This document shows, piece after piece, positions 9,472 to 19,324 of a stretch of 64,000 bases of DNA. Position numbers and translations under genes: made by a program. Each line of letters begins with the position of its first letter. Positions within the stretch are counted from its first letter, which is position 1. This DNA is from Methylocapsa sp. S129. GTDB taxonomy: Bacteria; Pseudomonadota; Alphaproteobacteria; Rhizobiales; Beijerinckiaceae. The stretch spans positions 344,592 through 408,591 of the forward strand of contig NZ_LMUI01000042.1 in assembly GCF_009765995.1 (NCBI RefSeq). Direction: 5' to 3'. The notes below the pieces were generated by a model, which was given only the letters and a program-made list of their open reading frames with translations, was not told the origin of the DNA and ran no database searches.

Positions 9472-9502
9472 GGTTCCGGGCGCGTTTCGTTGATGCGCCG
9501 TG

Positions 9503-9928
9503 TCACTCGACGAGATTGACGGTCTTATCCTTGCACAAATCGATGCTCGTTAAATCGGTGCTCGAACCATCGGCATAGGCGCCATGCAGGTCGAACAGGC
9601 AGGACTTGCCGTGCGCGACCTTCACGGACGTTTTCTTGCCGGGGGCGAGATTGGCGACAATTTGCTTTGCCGGGGCGCCGCCGGCCGCCGCCGCGTCCAG
9701 CTCGGTAAGCGGAACCGCCCGCGAATTGGTGACAAGGACGACGATTGTCGGCGTCACTCTCTTGCGCGGTTTGACGACAGCGGCCTTGACCGGGGGCGCG
9801 TCGGCCACCGTCGGCGCGGGTGCGCCAGGCGCCGGGGCCGCCGTCTGGGCGCAGGCCGCGCCGCTCATCAACGCCGCGCCGACAACCAACGCGACAAGGG
9901 CGGATGATTTTCCGTAAAGATTGCTCAT
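9503..9928 (-). CDS. Small exported protein, conserved hypothetical
   Basis: 141 aa. A signal peptide spans about residues 1-27 (hydrophobic core ALVALVVGAALM, likely cleavage after ACA). A Pro/Ala linker leads into a domain from about residue 60 (VVLVTNSRAVPLTELDA) ending in LCKDKTVNLVE. Two cysteines (in KSCLFDLHG and DLCKDK) could form a disulfide in the periplasm. The type recurs as uncharacterised proteins in Hyphomicrobiales (recalled, not searched). Convergent with sodB across a shared terminator. No function assigned. Confidence 0.75.
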   Translation of the reverse strand: MSNLYGKSSALVALVVGAALMSGAACAQTAAPAPGAPAPTVADAPPVKAAVVKPRKRVTPTIVVLVTNSRAVPLTELDAAAAGGAPAKQIVANLAPGKKTSVKVAHGKSCLFDLHGAYADGSSTDLTSIDLCKDKTVNLVE

Positions 9929-10023
9929 GCTACTCCCTCCCGCCGGGCGCTGTTGGCGCGCCCCAGGCAGTTGAACGTAAGAATGACATCAAGTCCGGCG
10001 CAAGGAAAGCCTACGGCCAAGCT

Positions 10024-10605
10024 TCAGGCTAAAGATGCTGGGGAGAGTGTTTTCCGCGCGGCGCTCTCAAGCATCGGCAATGCATCTTCGATCTTCTCGG
10101 CCACCATATAATGCAGATCGAAGCCTTCACGGATGAAGCCTAGATTATGCATATGCGCGATCAGGCTCAGCAATGGGCGCCAAAAGCCGCCGATGTCGGC
10201 GATCAGCACCGGTTTGACGTGACGCGCCAATTGAACCCAGGTCAGTTGCTCGACAAGTTCTTCCAATGTGCCGATCCCGCCCGGCAACGCAATGAAAGCG
10301 TCGGCGCGCTCGAACATCAACTGTTTGCGTTGATGCATATCCTCGACGACGATCAATTCCTGCGCTTCTTTGAGCGCATGTTCGCGCTTGATGAGGAAAG
10401 TCGGGATGATCCCCGTCACCCGGCCGCCGTTGTTGATAACGGAATGAGCCAGCCGGCCCATCAATCCATCCTCGCCGCCGCCGAAAACCAGGCCGACGCC
10501 AGCCATGGCCATGGCCGCGCCAAGCGCATCGGCGGCCTCCGCGAAGCGAGGGTCGGCTCCCAGGCTGGAGCCGCAATAGACGCAAATGTTCTGAATCGTT
10601 TTCAT
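10024..10605 (-). CDS. LOG family protein (nucleoside 5'-monophosphate phosphoribohydrolase)
   Basis: 193 aa. The Rossmann fold shows VYCGSS at 9-14, GGGEDGLMG at 42-50 and the diagnostic PGGIGTLEE at 108-116 (PGGxGTxxE), which binds the phosphate and carries the catalytic Glu. LOG proteins release cytokinin bases or cleave nucleoside monophosphates; the bacterial role is often purine salvage, so the substrate is uncertain. The start at 10605 (MKTIQNICVY) is where the family begins; the open frame upstream lacks family similarity. Confidence 0.9.
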   Translation of the reverse strand: MKTIQNICVYCGSSLGADPRFAEAADALGAAMAMAGVGLVFGGGEDGLMGRLAHSVINNGGRVTGIIPTFLIKREHALKEAQELIVVEDMHQRKQLMFERADAFIALPGGIGTLEELVEQLTWVQLARHVKPVLIADIGGFWRPLLSLIAHMHNLGFIREGFDLHYMVAEKIEDALPMLESAARKTLSPASLA

Positions 10606-10772
10606 CGGCTTTTTTGATGCGCGAGATCGCCAAACGTCAAGCGCCGCGTTGCAAGAAAGGCGCCCAAGTAGAAAACGGCGCCGAGGCGCCGTCTCATCCG
10701 ACCAACCCGCCTGTCTCATTGGGAACAGGCGGAACTCCGTGACCGCCGCTTCGCCGCATTACGCGAAAACGC

Positions 10773-11180
10773 TTATTTCCGGCGCCGGCGTTGCTGGCCG
10801 AGCCCCATCTGCTTGGCGAGGGCGGAGCGCGCCTTGGCGTAGGCGGGGGCCACCATCGGATAATCGGAGGCCAGACCCCATTTTTCGCGGTATTCCTCCG
10901 GCGACAAATTATACTGGGTGCGCAAGTGACGCTTCAGGGATTTGAACTTCCGCCCGTCTTCCAGGCAAATAAGATAATCATTGGTGATCGACTTCTTCGG
11001 CGCGATCGCCGGCTTGGCGACTTCGGGAACAACGACCGCGGCGCCCGTTGAAACGCGCAGAATCGCGGCGTGAACGTCGCCGAGCAATGTCGGGAGATCG
11101 CTTGCCGGCACTGAATTGTTCGAGACATAGGCCGAAACAATTTCGGCGGCCAGTTCAATATAGTTCAATGTATCGGACAT
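10773..11180 (-). CDS. mucR: MucR/Ros family transcriptional regulator
   Basis: 135 aa DNA-binding protein. The N-terminal half (MSDTLNYIELAAEIVSAYVS) matches the oligomerisation region of MucR, and the C-terminal half has the Ros/MucR finger, ICLEDGRKFKSLKRHL, with SPEEYREKWGL after it. Of the four classical zinc ligands only the first Cys and first His remain: the second Cys is Asp and the second His is Gln. Zinc-independent MucR proteins are known in rhizobia, so it is probably functional. MucR proteins are H-NS-like regulators of envelope, motility and cell-cycle genes. The start at 11180 fits the family; the longer frame to 11234 does not. Confidence 0.9.
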   Translation of the reverse strand: MSDTLNYIELAAEIVSAYVSNNSVPASDLPTLLGDVHAAILRVSTGAAVVVPEVAKPAIAPKKSITNDYLICLEDGRKFKSLKRHLRTQYNLSPEEYREKWGLASDYPMVAPAYAKARSALAKQMGLGQQRRRRK

Positions 11181-11602
11181 GCGTGGCCTTGCTCCCAATT
11201 CGAAATTGCGCAGCGCTCTCGGCTCCCAGCGCAAAACCCGAGCTATCGTCGGTTAACATTTCAACGGTGAGGTCTTAGCGGCGATTCGAGACCTCACTGT
11301 TCTCCTCCTTAGTCATATTCAAACGCTACAGCAAGACTAATAAGAGAGAAATTCACGTCAAATCTTGCAGGAAGGCCAATCGCCCACTATCCATCGCCAG
11401 GCATCGCCAAAGATTTACCAGAAATCACTATAGAAAACGATTCTCAGCACTTAACGTTCGCTTGCCGACCGTTCCCTGTTCAAATTCTCGTGTGAACAAC
11501 GCAGGCGGGCCAGGTCAGAAAACGGCGAGATGTGGCGCTTCCGGGGATGCAGGTGGGCGCGCTTCGCCCTATATCTAGCCTCAATTATCGCCGCGAGTTG
11601 AA
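11181..11602. other. Intergenic region between mucR and the ABC exporter gene
   Basis: 422 bases without a supported gene. The stretch from about 11280 to 11480 is markedly more AT-rich than its surroundings and lies between two divergent genes. MucR proteins bind AT-rich DNA and often control their own promoter, so this is a plausible autoregulatory region. I found no unambiguous promoter or palindrome. Confidence 0.5.
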
Positions 11603-13582
11603 ATGCAGCATCAGAAATCGACGAAATTCATCGCCGGGGCAGGTCCGCGCGCCGAGGCGACGCTGACCAGCACGGTTCGCCAATTATGGCCTTATATCTG
11701 GCCGACCGACCGGAACGATCTGAAACTCCGTGTTCTATTGGCGGTCGTCTTTATGGTGGCTGCGAAATTCGCCACGATCGCGATCCCCTATGCCTATAAG
11801 TGGGCGACGGACGCTCTGGCGGGTGAAGGGGCGGCGGACAAGATACCTCTGCCCACCGTGCTTTCCGGCGTGGTCGCGCTGACGATCCTCTACGGTTTAC
11901 TTCGCATGGCGATGGCTCTGTTCACCCAGGGTCGCGACGCGTTGTTCGCGGCGGTGGCGATGAACGCGGTGCGCCGCCTGGCGATCGAGGTCTTCGTCCA
12001 CCTGCATCAATTGTCATTGCGCTTTCATCTGGAGCGCAAGACGGGCGGCCTGACGCGCATTCTCGAGCGCGGCCGCAATGCGATCGAGACGATCATCCGC
12101 ACCTCGATGCTGGTGGCCGTGCCCACGATCGTCGAATTCGCACTTATTCTTGGCGTATTTCTATTCTCGTTCGACTGGCGCTATGTCGTCGCCGTCACGC
12201 TGATGATCGTCATCTATATGGTCTACACGACGTTGGCGACCAATTGGCGCATCGCGATCCGCCGCTCGATGAACGAAAGCGACACCGACGCCAACACCAA
12301 GGCGATCGACAGCCTGCTCAATTTCGAAACGGTGAAATATTTCGGCGCCGAAAAACGCGAAGCGGCGCGTTACGACAAGTCGATGGAGCGCTACGAGCGC
12401 CTGAGCATTCGGACTTATGTTTCGCTCGCCATTCTCAACGCCGGACAAGCCGTGATCTTCACCGTCGGCCTCGTCGCCGTGATCGTCATGTGCGTCGCGG
12501 GCATCCGCAGCGGCCGCAATACGGTCGGCGATTTCGTGCTGATCAATCTGATGATGCTTCAGCTCTATCAGCCGCTCAACTTCATGGGGATGGTGTATCG
12601 CGATATCAAGCAGGCGATCGTCGATATTGAATCGATGTTCAGCATCCTTGAACAGAATCCTGAAATTCAAGATCGCACCGGCGCGCCTGCCCTCGTTGTG
12701 AGTCAGGGCGCGGTGCGCTTCGAGAATGTCGAGTTCAATTATGATCCCGCGCGCAAGATATTGCGCGGCGTCTCTTTCGAGGCGCCGGCGGGAAAGACCA
12801 TCGCGATCGTGGGTCCGTCAGGCGCCGGCAAGTCGACGATTTCGCGGCTGCTGTTTCGTTTTTATGAACCCTCGGCCGGGCGCATCACCATCGACGGGCA
12901 GGATATCGGCGCCGTCACGCAGGCTTCTTTAAGAGACGCGATCGGCATGGTGCCGCAGGACACTGTCTTGTTCAACGATACGATTCTTTACAATATTCGC
13001 TACGGCCGCGATGGCGCGAGCGACGAAGAGGTCACGGCCGCCGCCAATAATGCGCAGATCGATGCGTTCATTCGCTCATTGCCGCAGGGCTATCGCTCCC
13101 AGGTTGGCGAGCGCGGCCTCAAACTGTCGGGCGGCGAAAAGCAACGCGTGGCGATCGCGCGCACCATGCTGAAAGGGCCGCCGATTCTGGTGCTGGACGA
13201 GGCGACGTCGGCGCTCGACAGCTTTACCGAGCGTGAAATCCAGGCCGCGCTTGAGCGCGTGTCGAAAGGGCGGACGACGCTGATCATCGCGCACAGGCTT
13301 TCGACCGTCGTTCATGCCGACGAAATCCTGGTTCTCGACAAGGGCGTGATTGTGGAGCGTGGCACGCATGATGAGTTGCTCGCCAGAGGCGGCGTTTACG
13401 CCGCGCTATGGAGCCGCCAGCGCGAAGTCGATGCGGCGCAGGAGACGTTGCGGCGCGCGGAGATAGAGACCGGCGACGAGCCGGCGGTCGACGCTACGGT
13501 CGAGGAATCGCTGGTCGCATTTGCGCCGGACGATTCCGCGCCCGTGACTCTTGAGGCGTTTGGCGCCAAAAGACCGTCGTAA
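11603..13582 (+). CDS. ATM1/HMT1-type ABC exporter (fused permease-ATPase)
   Basis: 659 aa half-transporter, inner membrane. Six helices lie within about residues 40-330. The ATPase domain (about 370-610) has Walker A GPSGAGKS near 404, signature LSGGEKQR near 508 and Walker [13 protein letters not shown]. The sequence fits the ATM1/HMT1 branch ([27 protein letters not shown]), which exports glutathione-linked sulfur or metal conjugates. Directly followed by psd and pssA, an order also seen in other Hyphomicrobiales (recalled). The start at 11603 has no strong ribosome binding site. Confidence 0.92.
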   Translation: MQHQKSTKFIAGAGPRAEATLTSTVRQLWPYIWPTDRNDLKLRVLLAVVFMVAAKFATIAIPYAYKWATDALAGEGAADKIPLPTVLSGVVALTILYGLLRMAMALFTQGRDALFAAVAMNAVRRLAIEVFVHLHQLSLRFHLERKTGGLTRILERGRNAIETIIRTSMLVAVPTIVEFALILGVFLFSFDWRYVVAVTLMIVIYMVYTTLATNWRIAIRRSMNESDTDANTKAIDSLLNFETVKYFGAEKREAARYDKSMERYERLSIRTYVSLAILNAGQAVIFTVGLVAVIVMCVAGIRSGRNTVGDFVLINLMMLQLYQPLNFMGMVYRDIKQAIVDIESMFSILEQNPEIQDRTGAPALVVSQGAVRFENVEFNYDPARKILRGVSFEAPAGKTIAIVGPSGAGKSTISRLLFRFYEPSAGRITIDGQDIGAVTQASLRDAIGMVPQDTVLFNDTILYNIRYGRDGASDEEVTAAANNAQIDAFIRSLPQGYRSQVGERGLKLSGGEKQRVAIARTMLKGPPILVLDEATSALDSFTEREIQAALERVSKGRTTLIIAHRLSTVVHADEILVLDKGVIVERGTHDELLARGGVYAALWSRQREVDAAQETLRRAEIETGDEPAVDATVEESLVAFAPDDSAPVTLEAFGAKRPS

Positions 13583-13602
13583 CGCAGCCCGAGCGCCATT
13601 TC

Positions 13603-14301
13603 ATGTCCGTCCTGGATTCTATCCGCCGCCAGATAACGCCTGTCCATCCCGAGGGCTATGTTTTCATTGCGGCGTTTTTCGTGGCGACGTTGGCGCTTGC
13701 CTGGCTCTGGAGTCCGCTGGGATGGCTCGGCGCCATCGCGACAGCCTGGTGCGTCTATTTTTTTCGCGATCCCGCCCGGGTCACGCCTTTGCGCGAGGGC
13801 CTCGTCGTTTCGCCGGCCGATGGCGTCGTCAGCTTCAGCGGCTATGCGGCGCCGCCGCCTGAATTGGGGCTGGGCGCGCGGCCGATGCAGCGCGTCTCGA
13901 TCTTCATGTCGGTTTTCGATTGCCATGTGAACCGCGCGCCTGTGGCGGGGCGCGTGATTCGCGTCGCTTACAAGCCCGGCCTGTTCCTCAACGCCGATCT
14001 CGACAAGGCGAGCGAGGACAATGAACGCAATGGAATCGTGATCGAAAGCGCGGCAGGCGTCTTTGGCATTGTTCAAATCGCCGGCCTCATCGCCCGGCGC
14101 ATCGTGTGCTTCGTCAATGACGGCGCCAATTTAAGCGCCGGCGATCGTTTCGGCCTTATCCGCTTTGGCTCGCGCGTCGACGTCTATCTCCCCGATAGCG
14201 CGCGCATTCTGGTCGGCGTCAAATCGCGCGCGGTGGCCGGCGAGACGGTGATTGCCGAGACCGCGATCGACGAGCCGCCGCGCTTGTTTCGGCAAAGCTG
14301 A
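13603..14301 (+). CDS. psd: Phosphatidylserine decarboxylase proenzyme (short form)
   Basis: 232 aa, membrane-associated. It converts phosphatidylserine to phosphatidylethanolamine and self-cleaves to form its pyruvoyl group. The cleavage site is in RFGSRVDV with Ser190 as the expected pyruvoyl precursor. VSPADGVV (69-76) and FDCHVNRAP (105-113) are family motifs; two hydrophobic helices lie near 18-55. It begins 20 bases after the ABC exporter gene and ends 5 bases before pssA, so the two lipid genes are one operon. Confidence 0.95.
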   Translation: MSVLDSIRRQITPVHPEGYVFIAAFFVATLALAWLWSPLGWLGAIATAWCVYFFRDPARVTPLREGLVVSPADGVVSFSGYAAPPPELGLGARPMQRVSIFMSVFDCHVNRAPVAGRVIRVAYKPGLFLNADLDKASEDNERNGIVIESAAGVFGIVQIAGLIARRIVCFVNDGANLSAGDRFGLIRFGSRVDVYLPDSARILVGVKSRAVAGETVIAETAIDEPPRLFRQS

Positions 14302-14306
14302 CGTCG

Positions 14307-15125
14307 ATGAACGAACCCTTGAGCGGTAATTTCGACAAAGCCTCGGCGCGGGGGCTGCGCGCGCGCCGTTTCAGAGGCGTGCCGCTGCGGCTGCTGATTC
14401 CCAATCTGGTGACGCTGCTGGCGCTTTGTCTTGGCCTGACCGCGATTCGTTTCGCGTTTGAGGATCAGATCGAATGGGCGGTGATCGCGATCGCCGTCGC
14501 CGCCGTGCTCGACGGTCTCGACGGGCGCATCGCGCGCGCGCTGAAAGGCACCTCGCGGTTCGGCGCCGAGCTCGATTCGCTGGCGGATTTTGTCGATTTC
14601 GGCGTGGCGCCGGCGATCGTGCTGTATGTCTTCGGCCTGCATGAAATGAAAAGTCTGGGCTGGTTCGCCGCCCTCATTTTCGCGATCGCCTGTGCGCTGC
14701 GCCTCGCGCGATTCAATGTGATGATCGAAGATCATGACCAGCCGGCGTGGCGTGGTTATTTCTTTGTCGGCATGCCCGCGCCGGCGGGCGCCGTCACCGG
14801 CCTGCTGCCGATTTTCCTGCATCTTTCGCTGTTCAATGTTCCCAATGTCCATGCGGCGGCGCCCTTCGAAATCGCTTATGTGCTGGGGATCGCCTTTCTG
14901 ATGGCGAGCCGGATTCCGCATTTTTCCGGCAAGTCGATCGGCCGGGTGCCCCGCGAATATGTCGCCGTGGTGCTGTTCGGTCTGGCCGCCGCCGTGTTGC
15001 TTCTGGCTAATTTCCCGATGGAAATGCTGGTTGCGCTATCCCTTGTCTATCTCGCCTCGATCCCGTTCAGCATCCGACGGTTCCGGCAGATGCAGCGCGC
15101 AAATGCGGAATCGGCCTCCCCCTGA
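14307..15125 (+). CDS. pssA: CDP-diacylglycerol-serine O-phosphatidyltransferase
   Basis: 272 aa integral membrane enzyme that makes phosphatidylserine from CDP-diacylglycerol and L-serine, feeding Psd. The CDP-alcohol phosphotransferase motif is DGLDGRIAR, then G and paired Asp residues in GAELDSLADF (about 66-95). About 7-8 hydrophobic helices are visible. Of the two PssA types it is the integral membrane (type II) form. Five bases separate it from psd, indicating co-transcription. Confidence 0.95.
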   Translation: MNEPLSGNFDKASARGLRARRFRGVPLRLLIPNLVTLLALCLGLTAIRFAFEDQIEWAVIAIAVAAVLDGLDGRIARALKGTSRFGAELDSLADFVDFGVAPAIVLYVFGLHEMKSLGWFAALIFAIACALRLARFNVMIEDHDQPAWRGYFFVGMPAPAGAVTGLLPIFLHLSLFNVPNVHAAAPFEIAYVLGIAFLMASRIPHFSGKSIGRVPREYVAVVLFGLAAAVLLLANFPMEMLVALSLVYLASIPFSIRRFRQMQRANAESASP

Positions 15126-15360
15126 TCGGCGGCGTTAAAACCGGTTTCCTCTTTTTCCGGAAATAATATAGGGTCCGCCGCAATTTAGAGCGTGAGTCCG
15201 GTTGCGTCGCTTGAGGCGGCGAAGCGGACCCCGTTTTTGGATATTTGAGAGACGTTCGTCAGGAATCTAGAATAGAACCGCTTGCAGGCGGACGGCAATC
15301 CGCCAGGCGGTGAGCGTTTAACGCGCCAATAAGCGTCAAACGCGGCAAAGAAAGGCCCCA

Positions 15361-15579
15361 ATGTCGAAAGAAGAATTGCTTGAATTTCCCGGTTTCGTGG
15401 TTGAGCTATTGCCCAATGCGACTTTTCGCGTGAAGCTCGAAAACGAACACGAGATCATCGCCCATACCGCCGGCAAAATGCGCAAGAACCGCATCCGCGT
15501 GCTCGCGGGGGACAAGGTTCTCGTCGAAATGACGCCCTATGATTTGACCAAGGGCCGCATCACCTATCGTTTCAAGTGA
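15361..15579 (+). CDS. infA: Translation initiation factor IF-1
   Basis: 72 aa, the exact family length, a single OB-fold (S1-like) domain. [11 protein letters not shown] and [20 protein letters not shown] are hallmark segments. It binds the ribosomal A site during initiation. The 235 bases before it hold no gene and probably carry its promoter. maf and yacG follow on the same strand. Confidence 0.97.
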   Translation: MSKEELLEFPGFVVELLPNATFRVKLENEHEIIAHTAGKMRKNRIRVLAGDKVLVEMTPYDLTKGRITYRFK

Positions 15580-15618
15580 TCCAGGCGTGGCCCGGCTAAA
15601 ACGCAGTCGAAATTTGCG

Positions 15619-16272
15619 ATGAGCCAGGCCCCGCGCCCCCGTCTGGTTTTGGCCTCCGGCTCACCCCGGCGTCTCGCCTTGCTTGCGCAGATCGGCATCG
15701 ACCCCGATGCGGTGATCCCCGCCGATATCGACGAGACGCCGCGCCGCAGCGAATCGCCGCGCGCGCTCGCGCAGCGGCTTTCGGCCGAGAAGGCCGCGAT
15801 CGCCTCCGCCGTGGCTTTGAAACGCGCGGAACTTGGCCGCTGCCTCACGTTGGCCGCCGATACGGTCGTATGCGTGGGGCGGCGCGTCCTGCCCAAATGC
15901 GAAGTTTCCGATGAAGCCGCCGCGTGCTTGCGGCTTTTGTCCGGGCGCGCGCATCGCGTCTACACCGCCGTGACGCTGATCACCTGGGGCGGGTCGACGC
16001 GCCAGCGTTTGGTCGAGGCGCGCGTGCGCTTCAAGCGCCTGTCGCGCGACGAAATCGACGCCTATCTCGCCTCCGGGGAATGGCGCGGCAAAGCGGGCGG
16101 CTACGCCATTCAGGGCTTCGCCGGCGCCTTCGTCGTACGGCTGATCGGCTCCTATACGGCCGTCGTCGGCCTGCCGCTGGCCGAAACGGCGGCCCTGCTC
16201 GCCGGCGAGGGCTATCCAGCCCATGCGCATTGGACGCATAAGCTTGAACTTGAAACATCGGAGGCGAAATGA
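15619..16272 (+). CDS. maf: Maf-like nucleotide pyrophosphatase
   Basis: 217 aa. The Maf signature [12 protein letters not shown] is at 10-21 and the conserved ADTVV segment is near 80. The family hydrolyses non-canonical or modified dNTP/NTP (dTTP/UTP or methylated forms) to the monophosphate. It starts 39 bases after infA and its stop overlaps the yacG start, an operon layout common in Hyphomicrobiales. Confidence 0.93.
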   Translation: MSQAPRPRLVLASGSPRRLALLAQIGIDPDAVIPADIDETPRRSESPRALAQRLSAEKAAIASAVALKRAELGRCLTLAADTVVCVGRRVLPKCEVSDEAAACLRLLSGRAHRVYTAVTLITWGGSTRQRLVEARVRFKRLSRDEIDAYLASGEWRGKAGGYAIQGFAGAFVVRLIGSYTAVVGLPLAETAALLAGEGYPAHAHWTHKLELETSEAK

Positions 16273-16487
16273 TGAAGGCTTCGCCGCCCGCCAATGACAA
16301 TGCGAAAGTCAAAGCGGCGCCCGCTTGCGCCATTTGTGGGCGCCCCCGCGTCGAGAAATACACACCCTTTTGCTCAAGCCGATGCGCCGACGTCGATCTC
16401 TATCGCTGGCTGAACGGGAAATATGCGATCCCCGCAAGTGAAGAACCCGACGAGGACAGCCGGGATGTCAGGCTCGAGGACGAGTAG
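16269..16487 (+). CDS. yacG: DNA gyrase inhibitor YacG (zinc-binding)
   Basis: 72 aa. The zinc ligands CAICG and [14 protein letters not shown] match YacG, which binds gyrase subunit B and inhibits its activity. Its ATG at 16269 overlaps the maf stop by four bases, indicating translational coupling. An acidic tail follows the zinc domain. Size and motifs are normal for the family. Confidence 0.93.
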   Translation: MMKASPPANDNAKVKAAPACAICGRPRVEKYTPFCSSRCADVDLYRWLNGKYAIPASEEPDEDSRDVRLEDE

Positions 16488-16502
16488 TCGTCATCGCCGC
16501 CG

Positions 16503-16817
16503 CTAGCCGCCCATGTCGATATCGACGACGATGAGACCGTCAATCCCACCCTCGGCGGCGACGACGAGCCGCGCGCCAGCCGCCTGATGGGCGGGGTGGA
16601 CGAGATAGGCGTCTCGCGCGGCGCTATCGACGAAATCGGCGACGAAGGCATGGGTGAAGCCGCGCGCCAGCCCTTCAGGGCTGACATTCGCGCCGCCTTT
16701 GAAGTTCAACATGCCCGGCAGCAGGGCTCTCAAATCGTCGAGGGCGCCAAACAAGGCGTCGATCGCGTCGGCGCGCGTGTCCGCGGGGAACCTCACAAGG
16801 ACGGTGTGGCGGATCAT
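16503..16817 (-). CDS. Dabb (stress-responsive alpha/beta barrel) domain protein
   Basis: 104 aa. It begins MIRHTVLVRF, typical of the Dabb fold, with FKGGANVSPEGLARGFTHAF and YLVHPAHQAA in the middle and C-terminal parts. These dimeric ferredoxin-like barrels are small enzymes or stress proteins; the reaction is not predictable. The start at 16817 has a GAGAA-type ribosome binding site and matches the family N-terminus; a longer frame to 16886 does not. Convergent with yacG. Confidence 0.85.
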   Translation of the reverse strand: MIRHTVLVRFPADTRADAIDALFGALDDLRALLPGMLNFKGGANVSPEGLARGFTHAFVADFVDSAARDAYLVHPAHQAAGARLVVAAEGGIDGLIVVDIDMGG

Positions 16818-16960
16818 GAAGTTCTCGCGATGGTTCGGCATTGCCTGGCGGGCCGCATTCTTACGAGGGGCGCGCGGTTGCGGCAAGCGGACGGGATCAA
16901 CAGCACGGGGGGCTTGCGCCTTGTATTCCGGCAGCAGGCGCCGTCGCTGATAACCCGCGA

Positions 16961-17710
16961 TCAGAGGAGCGGTCGCAAGACCAGTTGGAGACCCAGGAGC
17001 AGGAGGCCAATCAGGAACCAGCGGCGAAACGCGGCGGGGCTGACGCGCTGACGGATACGTTGCCCCAATCCCATGCCCAGCAAAGCGGGCGCAATCGCGA
17101 GAGCGGAAGCGTCAATGTTTCCAAATTGAAAGGCTCCGTTGCCCGCCAGTCCGATCGCCAGCGCGATGGTCGAAACCGTGAAGGACAGGCCGAGCGCCTG
17201 GATGAGATCCTCCTTGTCGAGATCGAGCGCCTGAAGATAGGGAACGGCGGGAATGACAAAAACTCCGGTTCCACCCGTAATCACGCCGGTCGCCAGACCG
17301 ATGAAGGGCGACAATCGTCTCTCCATATGGGCCGGGACCGACCATCGCCATGCGAGAAGGCTTATCCCCGCGTAGATCGTCAACGCCGCTCCGAGCCCCA
17401 TTGTCGTCCATCTCGCCGCGTCGCTCGTCAGCAGCCGCGCTCCGGCAATCGCGCCCGCCGCTATGCCCAGCATCATCAGCCACAGCCGCGACGCCAGCGC
17501 GGCGAAGCTCGGCCCCGAAAACAATTGCCAGACATTGGTGACGAAGGAGGGCGCGATCAGGAGCGCGGCGGCGCCGACAGGGGGCATGATCACGCCCAGG
17601 AGACCCATTGCGACTGTGGGCAGCCCCATTCCCGTCACGCCCTTGACGGCGCCGGCGAGGAAAAACACCAGCGCAATGGCCAGTATATGCAGCGGGGAAA
17701 AATCAATCAT
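16961..17710 (-). CDS. TauE/SafE family anion exporter
   Basis: 249 aa with about 8 membrane helices in two repeats: one starts AGAVKGVTGMGLPTVAMGLL (19-38), the other GLATGVITGGTGVFVIP near residue 140. The family exports sulfite, sulfonates or related anions. Divergent from a LysR gene starting at 17810, so the regulator may control it; two palindromes lie between them. The substrate is unknown. Confidence 0.88.
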   Translation of the reverse strand: MIDFSPLHILAIALVFFLAGAVKGVTGMGLPTVAMGLLGVIMPPVGAAALLIAPSFVTNVWQLFSGPSFAALASRLWLMMLGIAAGAIAGARLLTSDAARWTTMGLGAALTIYAGISLLAWRWSVPAHMERRLSPFIGLATGVITGGTGVFVIPAVPYLQALDLDKEDLIQALGLSFTVSTIALAIGLAGNGAFQFGNIDASALAIAPALLGMGLGQRIRQRVSPAAFRRWFLIGLLLLGLQLVLRPLL

Positions 17711-17760
17711 AGGGGCTATCTGGCCTGACCGGACGGTCCATGCAATGCGGAAGGGGCGTA

Positions 17761-17803
17761 TCCAGCCTTAGGCTGGAGCGAAGGCTGATCGGCTGATAAT
17801 ATC
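17761..17803. promoter_or_regulatory. Candidate LysR operators between the tauE-like gene and the LysR gene
   Basis: Two palindromes stand in the 99-base divergent gap: TCCAGCC-TTA-GGCTGGA (17761-17777, perfect 7-bp arms) and GATA-A-TATC (17795-17803). LysR proteins usually bind dyads of this size between their own gene and the target. The role is inferred from position. Confidence 0.45.
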
Positions 17804-17809
17804 TCGCCC

Positions 17810-18697
17810 ATGCGTTTCGACCTGATTGATCTTCGTCTCTTTTCCCTCGTGGTCGAGGCGGGAAGCATCACGCGCGGCGCGGCGCAAGCCAATATGGCCC
17901 TGCCTTCCGCCAGCGCCCGCCTGCGCGGCATGGAGGAGACGATCGGACTGCAATTGCTCGAACGCGGTCGCCGCGGCGTCGAAGCGACGCCCGCGGGCGA
18001 TGCGCTTGCCCATCACGCCCGGATCGTTCTTCGACAGATTGAGCAATTACGCGGGGAGTTGGGGGAATATACAAAGGGCCTGAAGGGACATATCCGGTTG
18101 CAGACGAACACCGCCGCTATGACGGAGTTTCTACCCGAACGGCTTGCTTCTTATCTCGCGCGCCATCCCAATATTGACGTCGACCTGAAAGAACGCCTCA
18201 GCGTTGAAATCGTCAAGGCTGTGTCCAGCGGCGCCGCCGACGTCGGCATCATTTCCGACGCCGTCGATCACGGGGCCTTGCAAGTGCTGCCCTTTGCGAC
18301 GGACCATCTTGTTGTGGTCGCGTCGCGCGATAGCCCGCTGGCGACGCGCCGGCGCATCGCGTTCGAAGATATTGTCGAACATGAGTTCGTCGGGTTGAGC
18401 GCCGGCAGTCCGTTGCAGGATTATCTCGGAGAGCAGGCAATCCGCGCCGGACATCCGCTGTCCTTCCGCGTTCGCATGCGCACGTTCGACGGAGTCTGCC
18501 GCATGGCGGCGCAAAATGTCGGCATTGGCGTCGTCCCGGAGACCGCGGCCCGAAGATGTCGTCGATCGATGGCGATCCGATCGATCAGGCTGACGAATCC
18601 CTGGGCCACGCGGCGCCTCGCTCTGTGCGTGCGCCAGCTCGATGCTCTGCCGCCGCACGCGCGAAAACTGGTCGCGCATTTGGCCGCAGCCGATTGA
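17810..18697 (+). CDS. LysR family transcriptional regulator
   Basis: 295 aa. The N-terminal winged helix-turn-helix (about 5-62) reads LRLFSLVVEAGSITRGAAQA and SASARLRGMEETIGLQLLER; the effector-binding domain (about 90-290) follows. Divergent from the TauE/SafE exporter gene, its most likely target. Normal length. The inducer is not predictable, though sulfur or organic anions would fit the neighbour. Confidence 0.92.
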   Translation: MRFDLIDLRLFSLVVEAGSITRGAAQANMALPSASARLRGMEETIGLQLLERGRRGVEATPAGDALAHHARIVLRQIEQLRGELGEYTKGLKGHIRLQTNTAAMTEFLPERLASYLARHPNIDVDLKERLSVEIVKAVSSGAADVGIISDAVDHGALQVLPFATDHLVVVASRDSPLATRRRIAFEDIVEHEFVGLSAGSPLQDYLGEQAIRAGHPLSFRVRMRTFDGVCRMAAQNVGIGVVPETAARRCRRSMAIRSIRLTNPWATRRLALCVRQLDALPPHARKLVAHLAAAD

Positions 18698-18742
18698 TCG
18701 GAAACTGACAGGGCGCCGCGGCAATAGCGCGATTGCCGGAGA

Positions 18743-19324
18743 TCACCGGTTTTCAGAACCCGCTGTCGGCAACGAGAGATGCCCGACTTTATAAGTCTGG
18801 ACGCCCGCGCCGACCGCCGCTGGTCTTTCGCCCCAAAGGCGGAAACGCACGCGCGTCCAGGTCGTGGGTTCGAAGGCGGCGACGGAGGCGAGCGCGCCGC
18901 CGCGTTCCACATCGTCGAACGCTTCATCGCTTTCGCGCGGGCGCAATTCGTCCAAGGCGGCGTGGGGCGCCGTCGTCAGGATTTCGCGCGTGGCGAAGGC
19001 CGCATGCGAAACGCTCTTGGACAGTTGTGCGCGCCAGACGATCCAGGTCTTGACCTGCGGCCAGCCGAACGCTTGGGTTACGCCGGCAAAACCGTCGCCG
19101 CAGACAAAGTCGTTCAATCCGTCGGTCTGATTCCAGACGTAGAACGGCGCGTACAGATTCTCCTGGCTGCGCGTTTCGTCGCCGCTCTTCCGGGCGGTGA
19201 GATAGGCCTTGAATTTGAGGCCCGGAAAATTGTCGAGCAGATGTCCTTTTTCGGCGATGCGCCGGTCGATGATCCCCATGTCGTAATCGGCGGGCAGCGC
19301 GAAACTATACTGCATCGCGATCAT
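18743..19324 (-). CDS. DUF4865 family protein
   Basis: 193 aa. It begins MIAMQYSFALPADYDM and contains FPGLKFKAYL and YAPFYVWNQTDGLNDFV, features of DUF4865, whose function is not established. Its ATG overlaps the upstream cupin stop (ATGA at 19321-19324) and a strong AGGAAAGGA-type ribosome binding site precedes it, so the two are translated together. A tautomerase and a LysR gene lie just upstream, a recurring grouping that suggests one small-molecule pathway. Confidence 0.82.
   Translation of the reverse strand: MIAMQYSFALPADYDMGIIDRRIAEKGHLLDNFPGLKFKAYLTARKSGDETRSQENLYAPFYVWNQTDGLNDFVCGDGFAGVTQAFGWPQVKTWIVWRAQLSKSVSHAAFATREILTTAPHAALDELRPRESDEAFDDVERGGALASVAAFEPTTWTRVRFRLWGERPAAVGAGVQTYKVGHLSLPTAGSENR

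Noticed and set aside
11181-11602. Small RNA or riboswitch in the AT-rich gap before the ABC exporter
   Set aside because: No stable stem set or known riboswitch core could be recognised by eye; only AT-richness is evident.
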